Numbered from the stretch's first letter, positions 35,056 through 44,794 are shown. The stretch is DNA of 64,000 nucleotides from Sulfitobacter sp. D7 (GCF_003611275.1 NZ_CP020694.1:1488001-1552000); one strand, 5' to 3'. Made by a program: numbers and translations. The notes: a model not told the origin generated them from the letters alone.

Positions 35056-36318
35056 TTAATCCGCGTCGCACGCCAACCGCAGACCCATCATCTGCCAACG
35101 TTGATGCGGATAGAAAAACGTTCGGTAGCTCGGGCGCAACTGCTGCTTTGGCGTGGCGCAAGATCCGCCGCGCAGCACGCGCTGGTTGACCATGAACTTG
35201 CCATTGTATTCGCCCAAGGCACCCTCAGGCGGGCGGAAACCGGGGTAGGGTGCAAAGTCAGAGGCGGTCCACTCCCAGACATCGCCCCAAATGCCATTGC
35301 CGGGCAGGGGGCGTAGGGCGCCGATGGCATCGGCATCGCCCATCAGATTGCCGTTGATCGGCAAATCGCGAAAGGCAACTTCATGCTCGGCTTCGGTGGG
35401 CAAACGGCCCCCGGCCCAACGGGCAAAGGCTTCGGCCTCATAATAGCTGACGTGGACCACCGGCGCATCAAGCGCGACAGGCTGCGGCCCGCGCAGGGAA
35501 AAGGTCCACCATGTGCCATCCTGCTGCCACCAGTAGAGCGGATGCGCCCATGCTTCGCGCTGCGCTACGGCATGGCCTTCCATCAGCCATAGCCGCGCGT
35601 CGCTGTACCCGCCGTCCTCCATGAAAGCAATCCATTCGCGGTTGGTCACCGGACGGTCGGCAATCTCAAAGGGATCGAGCCAGACCTTGTGGCGCGGCCC
35701 TTCGCAATCATAGGCAAAGCCGCCCCCCTCATGGCCAATCTCAACAAGACCGCCCCTGTAGCGGCTGAAGTTGAGCGGCATTTCGTCGGTGACCGCCAGC
35801 GGCTCGGGGTCTTTGTAGGTGGGCAGCAAAGGGTTAAAACTCAGCCCGTGGAGCAGGTCGGTGATCAACAGCTCTTGATGCTGCATCTCATGGTGGCAGC
35901 CCAGTTCAACCAGTTGAGCGATCTCATCGGCATCGTCGCGGCTGGCGTTCATCAGATCGTTCAGGCTGTTCTCCACATGATCGCGATAGGCCCCCACCGC
36001 AGCGCCATCGGGGCGCGAGACCAATCCGCGTTTGTCACGCGCATGACGCGGTCCAGCCTGCACATAGTAGGAGTTGAACAGCACCGCGAAACGGTCATCG
36101 GGCGAGCGATAGTCAGCGACCCGGGGTTTGATGATGAACTCCTCAAAGAACCACGTCGTATGGGCCAGATGCCATTTCACCGGAGAGGCATCCTCCATGC
36201 TTTGCAGCATCATGTCTTCGGGACAAAGCGGCGCTGCCAAAGCCTGCGTCCGGCTGCGGGTGGTGGCGAAAAGGCTCAAGGCCTCATCAGGGGACATCGG
36301 CTGGGGTTTGGCGTTCAT
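35056..36318 (-). CDS. egtB: Ergothioneine biosynthesis sulfoxide synthase EgtB
   Basis: 420-residue non-haem iron enzyme joining hercynine with cysteine or gamma-glutamylcysteine using oxygen. N-terminal DinB-like domain supplies the iron ligands: WHLAH at 49-53 and CHHEMQHQE at 141-149 (H-x3-H-x-E). The C-terminal formylglycine-generating-enzyme-like fold ends with VLRGGSCATP and RPSYRTFFYPHQRW, both typical of EgtB. The start ATG has GGAG upstream (GGAGCGCCCGAAATG). egtD, the histidine methyltransferase that normally accompanies it, is not adjacent. Confidence 0.93.
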   Translation of the reverse strand: MNAKPQPMSPDEALSLFATTRSRTQALAAPLCPEDMMLQSMEDASPVKWHLAHTTWFFEEFIIKPRVADYRSPDDRFAVLFNSYYVQAGPRHARDKRGLVSRPDGAAVGAYRDHVENSLNDLMNASRDDADEIAQLVELGCHHEMQHQELLITDLLHGLSFNPLLPTYKDPEPLAVTDEMPLNFSRYRGGLVEIGHEGGGFAYDCEGPRHKVWLDPFEIADRPVTNREWIAFMEDGGYSDARLWLMEGHAVAQREAWAHPLYWWQQDGTWWTFSLRGPQPVALDAPVVHVSYYEAEAFARWAGGRLPTEAEHEVAFRDLPINGNLMGDADAIGALRPLPGNGIWGDVWEWTASDFAPYPGFRPPEGALGEYNGKFMVNQRVLRGGSCATPKQQLRPSYRTFFYPHQRWQMMGLRLACDAD

Positions 36319-36540
36319 TTCGGGCGCTCCTTTGATGGTCCGCAGACAGGGTCCACTATGGGCAAATTTAAGGCCGCCGCGTAGATTTCAAGCGATAACA
36401 GATGCTCACCATTTGGTATGGGCCGCTTTGGCGGCGCCGTGAGCCCGCTATCGCTTGCCTTCCCGCGTGGAGCCTGCAATCCGTTGCGTAAGCAAAACAG
36501 GCCCCCTGCCGCCACGTACAACCGCCCAAAGGACCACCCC

Positions 36541-37425
36541 ATGACCCAGTTCTGCCTGACCGTGACTTGCCCCTCGAAACGGGGGATCGTCGCCGCCATC
36601 GCCAATTACATCGCCGAAACCGGGTGCAATATCACCGACAGCGCGCAGTTCGACGACACGGAGAACGGCCAGTTTTTCATGCGCATCAGCGCAGAGGCGG
36701 AAACCGGGGCCACGCTTGAGAGCCTGCGCGACGGGTTTGATGCGGTCGCAGAACCCTTTGGCATGACCTATGATTTCCACGACCAAGACACCACGATGAA
36801 GGTCGTGGTCATGGTCTCTCGCTTTGGCCATTGTCTGAACGATCTGCTCTACCGGGTGCGGATCGGCGCCCTCCCGATTAAGATCGTCGCCGTGATTTCG
36901 AACCACATGGACTATCAAAAGGTGGTGGCGAACCATGACATTCCGTTTCACTGCATCAAGGTAACCAAGGACAACAAGCCGCAGGCAGAGGCGCGGATCA
37001 TGGAGGTGGTAGAGGATACCGGCGCGGAACTGGTCGTGCTGGCGCGCTACATGCAGATCCTGTCGGATGCAATGTGTCAGAAAATGTCGGGCCGGATCAT
37101 CAACATCCACCACTCTTTCCTGCCGTCTTTCAAGGGGGCGAACCCCTATAAACAGGCCTATGAGCGGGGCGTGAAATTGATCGGTGCCACGTCGCATTAC
37201 GTCACCGCCGATTTGGACGAAGGGCCGATTATCGAACAGGATACCGTGCGGGTCACCCATGCGCAAAGCGCCTCTGACTATGTGTCGCTGGGCCGTGACG
37301 TTGAGGCCAGCGTCCTGGCGCGGGCGATCCACGCCCATGCCCATCAACGGGTCTTTCTGAACGGGAATAAAACCGTGGTCTTTCCGGCATCGCCGGGCAG
37401 CTACAGTTCCAAGCTGATGGGGTAA
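36541..37425 (+). CDS. purU: Formyltetrahydrofolate deformylase PurU
   Basis: 294 residues. Hydrolyses 10-formyl-THF to formate and THF, balancing one-carbon pools; in roseobacters often linked with methyl-group catabolism. The N-terminal ACT domain covers 1-80 (MTQFCLTVTCPSKRGIVAAI, GCNITDSAQF). The formyltransferase domain follows, with the catalytic block NIHHSFLPSFKGANPY and DLDEGPIIEQD. Start ATG at 36541 is where the ACT domain begins. The preceding 222 nt to egtB show no other feature. Confidence 0.94.
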   Translation: MTQFCLTVTCPSKRGIVAAIANYIAETGCNITDSAQFDDTENGQFFMRISAEAETGATLESLRDGFDAVAEPFGMTYDFHDQDTTMKVVVMVSRFGHCLNDLLYRVRIGALPIKIVAVISNHMDYQKVVANHDIPFHCIKVTKDNKPQAEARIMEVVEDTGAELVVLARYMQILSDAMCQKMSGRIINIHHSFLPSFKGANPYKQAYERGVKLIGATSHYVTADLDEGPIIEQDTVRVTHAQSASDYVSLGRDVEASVLARAIHAHAHQRVFLNGNKTVVFPASPGSYSSKLMG

Positions 37426-37432
37426 GCGCCAC

Positions 37433-37470
37433 GGCCCCGCGTTCGCCGAAACTGGTGTGATCGCGGGGCC
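37433..37470 (+). terminator. Hairpin after purU
   Basis: GGCCCCGCG (37433-37441) pairs with CGCGGGGCC (37462-37470) across a 20-nt loop, 8 nt after the purU stop. No strong T tract; candidate terminator or 3' stabiliser. Confidence 0.45.
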
Positions 37471-37562
37471 TTGGGGGCGAGCAATGCGCACAGGCATCCG
37501 TAAACCGCGGGCGGCAGGTATCGGATCAGCGTGAGGATAAGTGTTTCATCTGGCGGGAAAAG

Positions 37563-37638
37563 TGGTGCCCCCACACGGACTCGAACCGCGGACCTACTGA
37601 TTACAAATCAGTTGCTCTACCAGCTGAGCTATAGGGGC
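37563..37638 (-). tRNA. tRNA-Thr (anticodon TGT), CCA encoded
   Basis: On the minus strand the acceptor arms are GCCCCTA and TGGGGGC, D arm AGCTCAGCTGGTAGAGC, anticodon arm CTGAT-TTGTAA-TCAG with anticodon TGT, and T arm GCGGTTCGAGTCCGT. Discriminator A and a genomic CCA follow, giving 76 nt. Reads ACA (and, by wobble, other ACN) codons. No riboswitch or other tRNA is adjacent. Confidence 0.95.
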
Positions 37639-37765
37639 ACTGAGGGCTCATTTAGAGAAATGGCGCGGGGGGTGCAAGAGGGGAAATGAGAGTTTCTTTC
37701 GGATTTTACACGCGGCGCGGGACGGGCTATTCATCGCCAAGATTTTCAAGGTTGAGCGGAGTATC

Positions 37766-38641
37766 ATGCAGCTCGTTTTGCACACAGGTGTTCATTTCAC
37801 GGAAGACGAGCGGCTGCTGAAATGCCTGCTGCGCAATCAGGATGATTTTGCCAAAACCGGCGTCAAAGTGCCCGGGCCCAGCACCTATCGCAATCTGTTT
37901 CGCGATACGCTCAACGCGATGCACAAGGCAGAGCCTTCTGAGGTGGCGCGGGATGTTCTGCTTGATGCGATTCTCGATGAGGACGCAGCCAGCCGAGTGA
38001 TCCTGTCGGATGCGAACTTCTTTCGCTCGCCGGCCACGGCGTTGCAAGAGGGGGTGCTCTATCCCGCGGCCGCCGTTCGGATGTTGCGCATGGCGCAACT
38101 GTTTCCCGAGGACGAGATTCGCATCTTTATGGCGATCCGAAACCCCGCGTCGCTGGTGCCGGTGCTCTATGACAAAGCGGCGGACAAGACTTCGGCGGCC
38201 TTCTGGGGGGAGCGGGGGCCGGAAGACCTGCGCTGGTCTGAGACGATTGCCCAATTGCGCGAAGCGGCGCCGGGCATTCCGATCACGGTCTGGTGCAACG
38301 AAGACACGCCGCTGATCTGGGCGCAGATCATCCGCGAGATGGCCGGATTGGAGCCGGAGACCAAGATCAAAGGCGGCTTTGATCTTCTGCACGCCATCAT
38401 GTCCGAAGAAGGGATGCGACGGTTCCGCAGCTATCTCGACACCCATCCAGAGATGTCCGAGGCGCAGAAACGGCGTGTGATCACGGCGTTTCTCGATAAA
38501 TACGCGCTGGAAGAAGAGATCGAAGAAGAACTCGACATGCCCGGCTGGACCGAGGAATTGGTCGAGCGGATGACGGCGCTTTATGACGCGGATGTCGAAG
38601 TCATCCGCGTCATGCCGGGCGTCAGCCTGATCGCGCCTTAA
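37766..38641 (+). CDS. Uncharacterised protein, divergent sulfotransferase-like fold
   Basis: 291 residues, no signal peptide or membrane segment. The N-terminus QLVLHTGVHFTEDERLLKCL has the layout of bacterial sulfotransferases, in which H-x-G-x-HKTGTT binds the 5'-phosphosulfate of PAPS; here HKTGTT reads HFTEDE, so the binding loop is lost. IRIFMAIRNPASLVPVLYDK resembles the 3'-phosphate block (R-x-P-x-s-x). The C-terminal half has acidic helices (ALEEEIEEELDMP). Assignment is by pattern only. The stop shares the palindrome TTAA with the convergent decarboxylase gene. Confidence 0.6.
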   Translation: MQLVLHTGVHFTEDERLLKCLLRNQDDFAKTGVKVPGPSTYRNLFRDTLNAMHKAEPSEVARDVLLDAILDEDAASRVILSDANFFRSPATALQEGVLYPAAAVRMLRMAQLFPEDEIRIFMAIRNPASLVPVLYDKAADKTSAAFWGERGPEDLRWSETIAQLREAAPGIPITVWCNEDTPLIWAQIIREMAGLEPETKIKGGFDLLHAIMSEEGMRRFRSYLDTHPEMSEAQKRRVITAFLDKYALEEEIEEELDMPGWTEELVERMTALYDADVEVIRVMPGVSLIAP

Positions 38642-40044
38642 GTGCCAGCGGCGGCCAATTCGGTGATCACATCATAGGCCTTGGCCACATCCTCGGCCGT
38701 GGCGGTGAAGGCACCTGCCTGAAAGCGGATCACCAATGCCCCGTCGATACGGGTCTGAGTCAAGTAAATGCGGCCATCGTCGTTGATGCGATTGAGCAGG
38801 TCTTGGTTATGCGCATCAAGGTCTGCGGTCGCGAGGTGGCGGAAGGTGAAGAGCGAGAGCATCGGCTGGGTAACGACCTCAAAACCCTCAGTCGCCTCCA
38901 GCCGCGCGGCCAAATCCTGTGCCCATGTCACATGGTTTCGGATCATTTCGCGCAGCCCTTCCAGCCCATGGGCGCGGATCAGAAACCATAGTTTCAGGGC
39001 GCGAAAGCGGCGGCCCAGTGGGACCGACCATTCGGAATAGTTCACGATCCCATCCGCGCCGTGGGTTTTCAGGTATTCCGGCTGGATCGCCAAAGTCCTG
39101 ACCAAATCGTCGGGATTGCGCAGAAAATGTGTGGTGCAATCAAACTGCGCGCCGAGCCATTTATGCGGGTTCATGACCACGGAATCGGCCCGCTCGACCC
39201 CGGCCCAGAGGCTGCGGAACTCAGGGCAGATCATCGCCGATCCGGCCCAAGCGGCATCAACATGGGTATAAAGCCCCTCGGCCTCGGCCACATCCATCAC
39301 GGCGGCGATATCATCGCTGGCCCCCGCGCTGGTGCCGCCGGTGCAGGCGATGATGCCCGCGGGCTGATGCCCCGCCGCGCGGTCGGCGGCGATGGCGGCG
39401 CGCAAGGCATCGGCATCCATCGCGCGGGTTGGGCCGTGGGTAGGGATGCGCACAAGGTTCTCTTCGCCCAGCCCCGCAATCCAAATGGCGCGGTCGACCG
39501 AGGTGTGTACCTCTGCCGAGCAATAGACCCGCAGGCGCGGCTGGCCCGACAGACCTGCCTTGTTGCCCTGCCAATCCAATGCCCGCTCACGCATCGTCAG
39601 CACGGCGCAAAGCGTGGCGGAACTGGCGCTGTCTTGGATCACGCCGGTGAACCCATCGGGCAGACCGATCGCTTGGCGCATCCAATCGCAGACGCGGGTT
39701 TCCAGCTCTGTCGCCGCCGGAGAGGTCTGCCACAGCATGCACTGCGCTGCGATGGCAGAGACGAAATATTCCGCCAGCACCGAGACAGGCGCGGCATTGG
39801 CCGGGAAATACGCAAAGAACCGGGGGTGCTGCCAATGGGTCATGCCGGGCAGGATGGTTTGTTCGAAATCGTCGAAAATCGCCTGCATCGCCTCGGCCCC
39901 CTCGGGCGGCGCATCGGGCAGGGCAGAGAGCACCGCGCCGGGGGCGACCTGTGCGCGGACGGGTTCATTGCGCAGGCCCGCGTGGTAGTCTGCGGCCCAA
40001 TCGGCCGCACGGCGGCCCCACTGGCGGAAATCCTCCCAGTTCAT
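38638..40044 (-). CDS. PLP-dependent aromatic-L-amino-acid decarboxylase family protein
   Basis: 468 residues, group II decarboxylase. The PLP lysine is in NPHKWLGAQFDC, the ring-binding Asp in HVDAAWAGSA, and TGGTSAGASDD holds the cofactor phosphate region. N-terminal PVRAQVAPGAVLSALP and HPRFFAYFPANAAPVS are typical of the tryptophan/tyrosine/phenylalanine decarboxylase group. The substrate cannot be told from sequence. Given kynA and kynU 9 kb away an aromatic amino acid is plausible, but the genes are not linked in an operon. Confidence 0.88.
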   Translation of the reverse strand: MNWEDFRQWGRRAADWAADYHAGLRNEPVRAQVAPGAVLSALPDAPPEGAEAMQAIFDDFEQTILPGMTHWQHPRFFAYFPANAAPVSVLAEYFVSAIAAQCMLWQTSPAATELETRVCDWMRQAIGLPDGFTGVIQDSASSATLCAVLTMRERALDWQGNKAGLSGQPRLRVYCSAEVHTSVDRAIWIAGLGEENLVRIPTHGPTRAMDADALRAAIAADRAAGHQPAGIIACTGGTSAGASDDIAAVMDVAEAEGLYTHVDAAWAGSAMICPEFRSLWAGVERADSVVMNPHKWLGAQFDCTTHFLRNPDDLVRTLAIQPEYLKTHGADGIVNYSEWSVPLGRRFRALKLWFLIRAHGLEGLREMIRNHVTWAQDLAARLEATEGFEVVTQPMLSLFTFRHLATADLDAHNQDLLNRINDDGRIYLTQTRIDGALVIRFQAGAFTATAEDVAKAYDVITELAAAGT

Positions 40045-40230
40045 CCGCGGCTCCTTTGGCCTATAATCTTGGTTGTCATACGTGATCTGTGCCCCATGTT
40101 GTTGTATTGTCTCACTGTTGTTCCGCGCGGCTTGGCCTCTTCAAGAATGATGCCGCAGCGGTTATGGTGATCGTCACGCCCTTTTGGGCGCTCTTTGACT
40201 TGGTAAGTAGCGATCAGGAAACCGTCAAGA

Positions 40231-40701
40231 ATGGCCACAATGCCCCCCCTGCGCCGCACTGCCCGCTCCCTTCCGATTGCGCTTTTGCGCGCGCGGGAAA
40301 GGGTGATGGGGCCGATCCGGGAAATCCTGAACGAAAGCGGCATCTCGGAACAGAAGTTTCGCGTTCTGCGCGTGGTCGAGGAATCCGGCCCGATGGAGCA
40401 GACAGCGCTGGCGCAGCAAGCCTGTTTGTTGCTGCCGAGCCTGACCCGCATGCTGCGCGCGATGGAGCAAGAAGGTCTGCTAAGCCGTGCCAGTGACCCC
40501 GACGACGGGCGCAAATCTATCGTCACGATCACCGATCAGGGCCAGCAGGTGCTGCAAGACCACGCGGGCGACGCCGCCGCGCTGTTTTCGGATTTCGAAG
40601 CCCGTTTCGGCAAGCAGCGAATGGAAGACCTGCTGGATATGCTCGAAGACCTCGTTAATCTGGACATGCAGAAAAAGACTGACGGGCCAAAGAAAGACTG
40701 A
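40231..40701 (+). CDS. MarR-family regulator, HpaR/HpcR-like
   Basis: 156 residues. The N-terminal RRTARSLPIALLRARERVM with REILNESGISEQKFRVLRVV matches homoprotocatechuate-operon regulators (HpaR). The winged helix lies at about 45-110 (ALAQQACLLLPSLTRMLRAM, then SDPDDGRKSIVTITDQG). Homoprotocatechuate genes are not in the window, so its target is unknown. Divergent from the decarboxylase across a 186-nt gap that could hold its operator; no clear palindrome was picked out there. Confidence 0.85.
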   Translation: MATMPPLRRTARSLPIALLRARERVMGPIREILNESGISEQKFRVLRVVEESGPMEQTALAQQACLLLPSLTRMLRAMEQEGLLSRASDPDDGRKSIVTITDQGQQVLQDHAGDAAALFSDFEARFGKQRMEDLLDMLEDLVNLDMQKKTDGPKKD

Positions 40702-40714
40702 CGCGTAGGGGGGG

Positions 40715-41593
40715 TTAGCCCCCCTTTGCTGCCCGCCGCACCGCGCAAATTCCGGCCAGCGCCATGCGGCTGCCCTCGGCCTCTGTCGCCGGGGCACCCT
40801 GCTGGGTCAGGGCCCGCAGGTAAAGCTGCGCCGCGCCGCCTGTGCCGATCACCGCCAGCGTTTGCCCCAGCCAATAGGCCCGCGCCGCCGCAAGTTCCGC
40901 GCCGATCAGCGTGCCAGCCAACCGCGCCTCTGCCGTGGGCGGCGGGATATCGTTCAAAGCCAGATCAGCCCGGATGGAGGCCAAACGCCCCGCCAGCCGC
41001 TCGGGCCGCGACAGCCCATCGCTGAGCGCATCGTCAAAGGCCGTGTCGTCCAGCGCCGTGCCCTCGGCTGGGGTGCCGTCGCCCAAAAGGTCCAGCAATT
41101 CCCCGGTCAGGAAAGTCTGAAAGCTCACCACTTCGCCCGCGCTGATCTGCGCCCAGACCGAAGTCGCGCCTGGCAAGCAGATCACCCCGTCCCAGTCTTT
41201 GTTGAGGCTCAGAAAGCCCGCGATCCGTGTCTCGGCCCCTCGTAGCAGCCCGCTGGGGCTTTGCTGCCGCAGGGCGGGGATGACCTGAAGGTCGAAGTTA
41301 TCCGTGGGGAGAGGCGTCGCACCTTCGGCAGTGGCGGTGCAGGGCACCATGCGGGGCGCGGCGTCGGTCCAGCCTACGGGCAGGCCCGCCACGAAGACCG
41401 GCAAACGCGGCAATTGCCACGGCGCGGTGAGTGTCTTGAGCGTGGCGTCAAAGGCCGAAGCGCTGGTCAGGCCCGCCGGGTCGCACTCCGCCGTGGCGGT
41501 CTCAAGCGCCGATCCGCCCTGCATCGCCCAGACCTGCAACCGCGCGTCTTCGACCTCAACCGCCAGCCAGTCTGCTTTGCTTACATCGGTCAT
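40715..41593 (-). CDS. DgoK-like 2-dehydro-3-deoxygalactonokinase family protein, N-terminal motif degenerate
   Basis: 292 residues. The central and C-terminal parts match the 2-keto-3-deoxygalactonokinase family: IPALRQQSPSGLLRGAETRI, GFLSLNKDWDGVICLPGATS, SFQTFLTGELLDLLGD, VIGTGGAAQLYLRAL. The N-terminus should hold the phosphate-1 motif DWGTTxxR of the ASKHA fold, but here residues 8-21 read DWLAVEVEDARLQV. Loss of the Gly-Thr-Thr makes normal ATP use doubtful. No galactonate or KDPGal aldolase genes are beside it. Alternative: a regulatory or otherwise repurposed paralogue. Confidence 0.75.
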   Translation of the reverse strand: MTDVSKADWLAVEVEDARLQVWAMQGGSALETATAECDPAGLTSASAFDATLKTLTAPWQLPRLPVFVAGLPVGWTDAAPRMVPCTATAEGATPLPTDNFDLQVIPALRQQSPSGLLRGAETRIAGFLSLNKDWDGVICLPGATSVWAQISAGEVVSFQTFLTGELLDLLGDGTPAEGTALDDTAFDDALSDGLSRPERLAGRLASIRADLALNDIPPPTAEARLAGTLIGAELAAARAYWLGQTLAVIGTGGAAQLYLRALTQQGAPATEAEGSRMALAGICAVRRAAKGG

Positions 41594-41692
41594 CGCACCG
41601 CCTCTCGTCGTGAATTTCCGTCTGGCATAGGCCCTGTGGGCTGCGGGTTCAATGCGTCTGATGCCCTGTCAGCCGTGAGACTGCCCGATTAC

Positions 41693-41719
41693 TTCAAGCC
41701 TAAAATATTTATCCTTGAA
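41693..41719. promoter_or_regulatory. Candidate operator/promoter of the anthraniloyl-CoA cluster
   Basis: TTCAAG (41693-41698) and CTTGAA (41714-41719) are inverted around an AT-rich core (CCTAAAATATTTATC), 56 nt upstream of the first gene. The AT-rich core stands out in this GC-rich DNA. The MarR protein encoded within the operon is the natural candidate to bind here; this is inferred. Confidence 0.4.
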
Positions 41720-41774
41720 CGAAAAAGCGACTCAGCCTAGGCTCCGTTCCAAAGCGAACCAGAGGGGAATTTCG

Positions 41775-44066
41775 ATGCGTGCAATCTGTCTTGGCGGCGG
41801 TCCTGCGGGGCTGTACTTCGCGATTTCGCTGAAACTGCGCCAGCCCGAGGCCGATGTGACGGTGCTGGAACGCAACCGCGCCGATGATACCTTCGGCTGG
41901 GGCGTTGTGCTGTCGGATGAAACGCTGGATAATCTTGAGGTTAACGACCCCGTCTCGGCACGCGAAATCCGCAGCCATTTCGCCTATTGGGACGATATCG
42001 CCCTGCACCACAAGGGCAACGTGATCCACAGCACCGGCCATGGTTTCTGCGGTATTGGGCGCAAGCGGCTGCTGCTGATCTTGCAAGAGCGGGCGCGCGC
42101 GTTGGGCGTGAACCTGCAGTTCGAGACCGAGGTCAAGGATGCCTCCGAATACATGGATGACTACGATCTGGTGGTCGCCTCCGACGGTCTGAACTCCAGA
42201 ACCCGGATGGAATTCGAAGAAACCTTTAAACCAGACATCGACGTGCGCCGCTGCCCCTTCGTCTGGCTCGGCACGCATCAGAAATTCGACAACGCTTTTA
42301 CCTTCATCTTTGAAAAGACAGACAAAGGCTGGATCTGGGTCCACGCCTATCAGTTCGACAAAGACACGGCGACTTTCATCGTCGAATGTAGCCAAGACAC
42401 CTTTGACGCCTATGGATTTGGTGAAAAGACCCAAGAAGAGACCATCGCGATCTGCGAAGAGATCTTCAAGGACCACCTCGACGGCCACAAACTGATGACC
42501 AACGCCAGCCACATCCGCGGCTCGGCTTGGATCAAGTTCCCCCGCGTGCTTTGCGAAAAGTGGAGCCACGAGAATGTCGTGCTTCTGGGCGATGCCTCGG
42601 CCACGGCGCATTTCTCGATCGGGTCGGGGACGAAACTGGCGCTGGAGTCTGCGATCTCGCTGGCGAAACATGTCAGCGACGACAAAGACCTGACCACGGC
42701 GTTCGAGAAATACGAAGAAGCCCGCCGCCTTGAAGTGCTGCGTCTGCAATCGGCGGCGCGCAACTCGGTTGAATGGTTTGAGGATGTTGAGCGTTACCTT
42801 GATCTCGACCCGGTGCAGTTGAACTATTCCATGCTGACCCGCAGCCAGCGGATCAGCCACGAAAACCTGCGCGAGCGTGACCCCAAGTGGCTGGAAGGAG
42901 CCGAGAAATGGTTCCTCGACCAGGCGGGTGCCGACAGCAATGGCCCCGTCCGCGCGCCGATGTTCGCGCCATTCCAACTGCGTGACATGAAGCTTGAAAA
43001 CCGCATCGTCGTCTCGCCGATGGCGCAGTACAAGGCCGTCGACGGCTGCCCAACCGACTGGCATTTCGTGCATTACGCCGAACGCGCCAAGGGCGGGGCC
43101 GGGCTGGTCTACACCGAGATGACCTGCGTCTCGCCCGAGGGCCGCATCACGCCGGGCTGTCCGGGCCTTTATGCACCCGAGCACGAGGCCGCGTGGATGC
43201 GCCTGACCGATTTCGTTCATGCCGAAACCGAGGCGAAGATTTGCTGCCAGATTGGCCACTCGGGCCGCAAGGGCTCCACCCAACTGGGTTGGGAAGAGAT
43301 GGACGCGCCGCTCAAGGCGGGCAACTGGGACATCATCTCGGCTTCCGCGATCCCGTGGTCGGAAAATAATGCCCTGCCCAAAGCGGCGACACGCGCAGAC
43401 ATGGACGCGATCCGCGACGAATTCGTCGAAGCCACCCGCATGGCCGAGCGCGCCAACTTCGACATGGTCGAACTGCATGCCGCGCACGGCTATCTGATCT
43501 CGTCCTTCATCTCGCCGCTGTCGAACCAGCGCGAGGATGCCTATGGCGGCAGTCTTGAAAACCGCATGCGCTACCCGCTTGAGGTCTTCAAAGCGATGCG
43601 CAACGCTTGGCCCGAAGGCAAGCCGATGGCGGTGCGCATCTCGGCCAACGACTGGGTCGAAGAAGACGGCGTGACCCCCGACGAAGCCGTTGAAATCGCC
43701 CGTATGTTCAGCGACGCGGGGGCCGATATCATCGACGTCTCGGCAGGCCAGACCTCGAAACAGGCCAAGCCCGTCTATGGCCGCATGTTCCAGACCCCGT
43801 TCAGCGACCGCATCCGCAACGATGGCGGCATCAAGACCATGGCCGTGGGCAACATCTATGAGGCCGACCACGTCAACTCGATCCTGATGGCGGGGCGTGC
43901 CGATCTGGTCTGCCTTGCCCGGCCACATCTGGCCGATCCCTATTGGACCTTGCACGCCGCCGCCGCCATCGGCGACCGCCACGCCGCTTGGCCGCTGCCT
44001 TACGGCCCGGGCCGCGATCAGGCATGGCGTCTGGCAGACCGCGCGGCGGAGATGGAGAAAGTATGA
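41775..44066 (+). CDS. 2-aminobenzoyl-CoA monooxygenase/reductase (salicylyl-CoA 5-hydroxylase-like fusion)
   Basis: 763 residues, two fused flavoproteins. Residues 1-390 are an FAD monooxygenase ([15 protein letters not shown] at 5-19; [20 protein letters not shown]). Residues 395-763 are an old-yellow-enzyme-type FMN reductase ([61 protein letters not shown]). The known enzyme of Azoarcus-type anthranilate metabolism hydroxylates and reduces 2-aminobenzoyl-CoA to 2-amino-5-oxocyclohex-1-enecarboxyl-CoA. The 2-aminobenzoate-CoA ligase, kynA and kynU downstream favour this over salicylyl-CoA. ATG at 41775 has GAGGGG upstream. Heads a run of overlapping genes. Confidence 0.88.
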   Translation: MRAICLGGGPAGLYFAISLKLRQPEADVTVLERNRADDTFGWGVVLSDETLDNLEVNDPVSAREIRSHFAYWDDIALHHKGNVIHSTGHGFCGIGRKRLLLILQERARALGVNLQFETEVKDASEYMDDYDLVVASDGLNSRTRMEFEETFKPDIDVRRCPFVWLGTHQKFDNAFTFIFEKTDKGWIWVHAYQFDKDTATFIVECSQDTFDAYGFGEKTQEETIAICEEIFKDHLDGHKLMTNASHIRGSAWIKFPRVLCEKWSHENVVLLGDASATAHFSIGSGTKLALESAISLAKHVSDDKDLTTAFEKYEEARRLEVLRLQSAARNSVEWFEDVERYLDLDPVQLNYSMLTRSQRISHENLRERDPKWLEGAEKWFLDQAGADSNGPVRAPMFAPFQLRDMKLENRIVVSPMAQYKAVDGCPTDWHFVHYAERAKGGAGLVYTEMTCVSPEGRITPGCPGLYAPEHEAAWMRLTDFVHAETEAKICCQIGHSGRKGSTQLGWEEMDAPLKAGNWDIISASAIPWSENNALPKAATRADMDAIRDEFVEATRMAERANFDMVELHAAHGYLISSFISPLSNQREDAYGGSLENRMRYPLEVFKAMRNAWPEGKPMAVRISANDWVEEDGVTPDEAVEIARMFSDAGADIIDVSAGQTSKQAKPVYGRMFQTPFSDRIRNDGGIKTMAVGNIYEADHVNSILMAGRADLVCLARPHLADPYWTLHAAAAIGDRHAAWPLPYGPGRDQAWRLADRAAEMEKV

Positions 44067-44794
44067 GCCATATCGTCATCACCGGCGGCGGCACCGGCGT
44101 AGGGGCCGAGATCGCCCATACGGTGGCCGGGACCGGCGCCAAGGTCACGATCATGGGCCGCCGCGAAGCACCCCTGCGCGAGCAGGGCCTGCCGTTTCAG
44201 ACCTGCGACGTGACCGATGCGGATGCCGTACAAGCGGCCTTTGCCGCCGCCCGCGCGGAAAATGGCCCGATCACCGGCGTCATCGCCAATGCGGGGGCGG
44301 CGCATTCCGCACCTTTCCACAAGATCACAGCGCAGGACATGAGTGATATGATGGCGGTGAACGTTACCGGCGTCTTTAACGTCTGGCAGGCCGCGCTGTC
44401 GGAGATGAAAGACGCCGGGCAGGGGCGTTTGATCGCCGTGGCCTCCACCGCGGGGCTCAAGGGCTATCCTTACGTTGCGGGCTATGTCGCGGCGAAACAT
44501 GGGGTCGTCGGTCTGACCCGCGCGCTGGCGTTGGAACTGGCGCGCACCGGCATCACCGTGAACGCAATATGCCCGGGCTTCATCGACACGCCGCTCTTGG
44601 AACGCTCGGTCGAGAATATCACGGCGACCACCGGCAAAAGCGCCGAGGAGGCCCGCGCCTTGCTGAAACGCGCAAGCCCGCAGAACCGCTTTGTCGAAAC
44701 CTCCGAGGTCGCAGGTGCTGTGCTCTACCTGCTGTCGGGCGCCGCGGCTTCGGTCAACGGCCACGCGCTGGCGCTATCGGGGGGCGAAGTATGA
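44063..44794 (+). CDS. Short-chain dehydrogenase/reductase of the anthraniloyl-CoA cluster
   Basis: 243 residues, classical SDR. Cofactor motif TGGGTGVG at residues 7-14, NAGAA near 85, catalytic Ser with Y-x-x-x-K in [13 protein letters not shown], and the C-terminal SGGEV common to 3-hydroxyacyl-CoA-type SDRs. Overlaps the monooxygenase by ATGA. Probably oxidises or reduces a ring-derived hydroxyacyl-CoA in the pathway. Confidence 0.9.
   Translation: MSHIVITGGGTGVGAEIAHTVAGTGAKVTIMGRREAPLREQGLPFQTCDVTDADAVQAAFAAARAENGPITGVIANAGAAHSAPFHKITAQDMSDMMAVNVTGVFNVWQAALSEMKDAGQGRLIAVASTAGLKGYPYVAGYVAAKHGVVGLTRALALELARTGITVNAICPGFIDTPLLERSVENITATTGKSAEEARALLKRASPQNRFVETSEVAGAVLYLLSGAAASVNGHALALSGGEV

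Noticed and set aside
39061..40170. 369-codon plus-strand open frame
   Set aside because: Antisense to the PLP decarboxylase with its NPHKW lysine motif.
41709..43982. 757-codon open frame on the minus strand
   Set aside because: Antisense to the 2-aminobenzoyl-CoA monooxygenase/reductase; no recognisable domain and no ribosome site.
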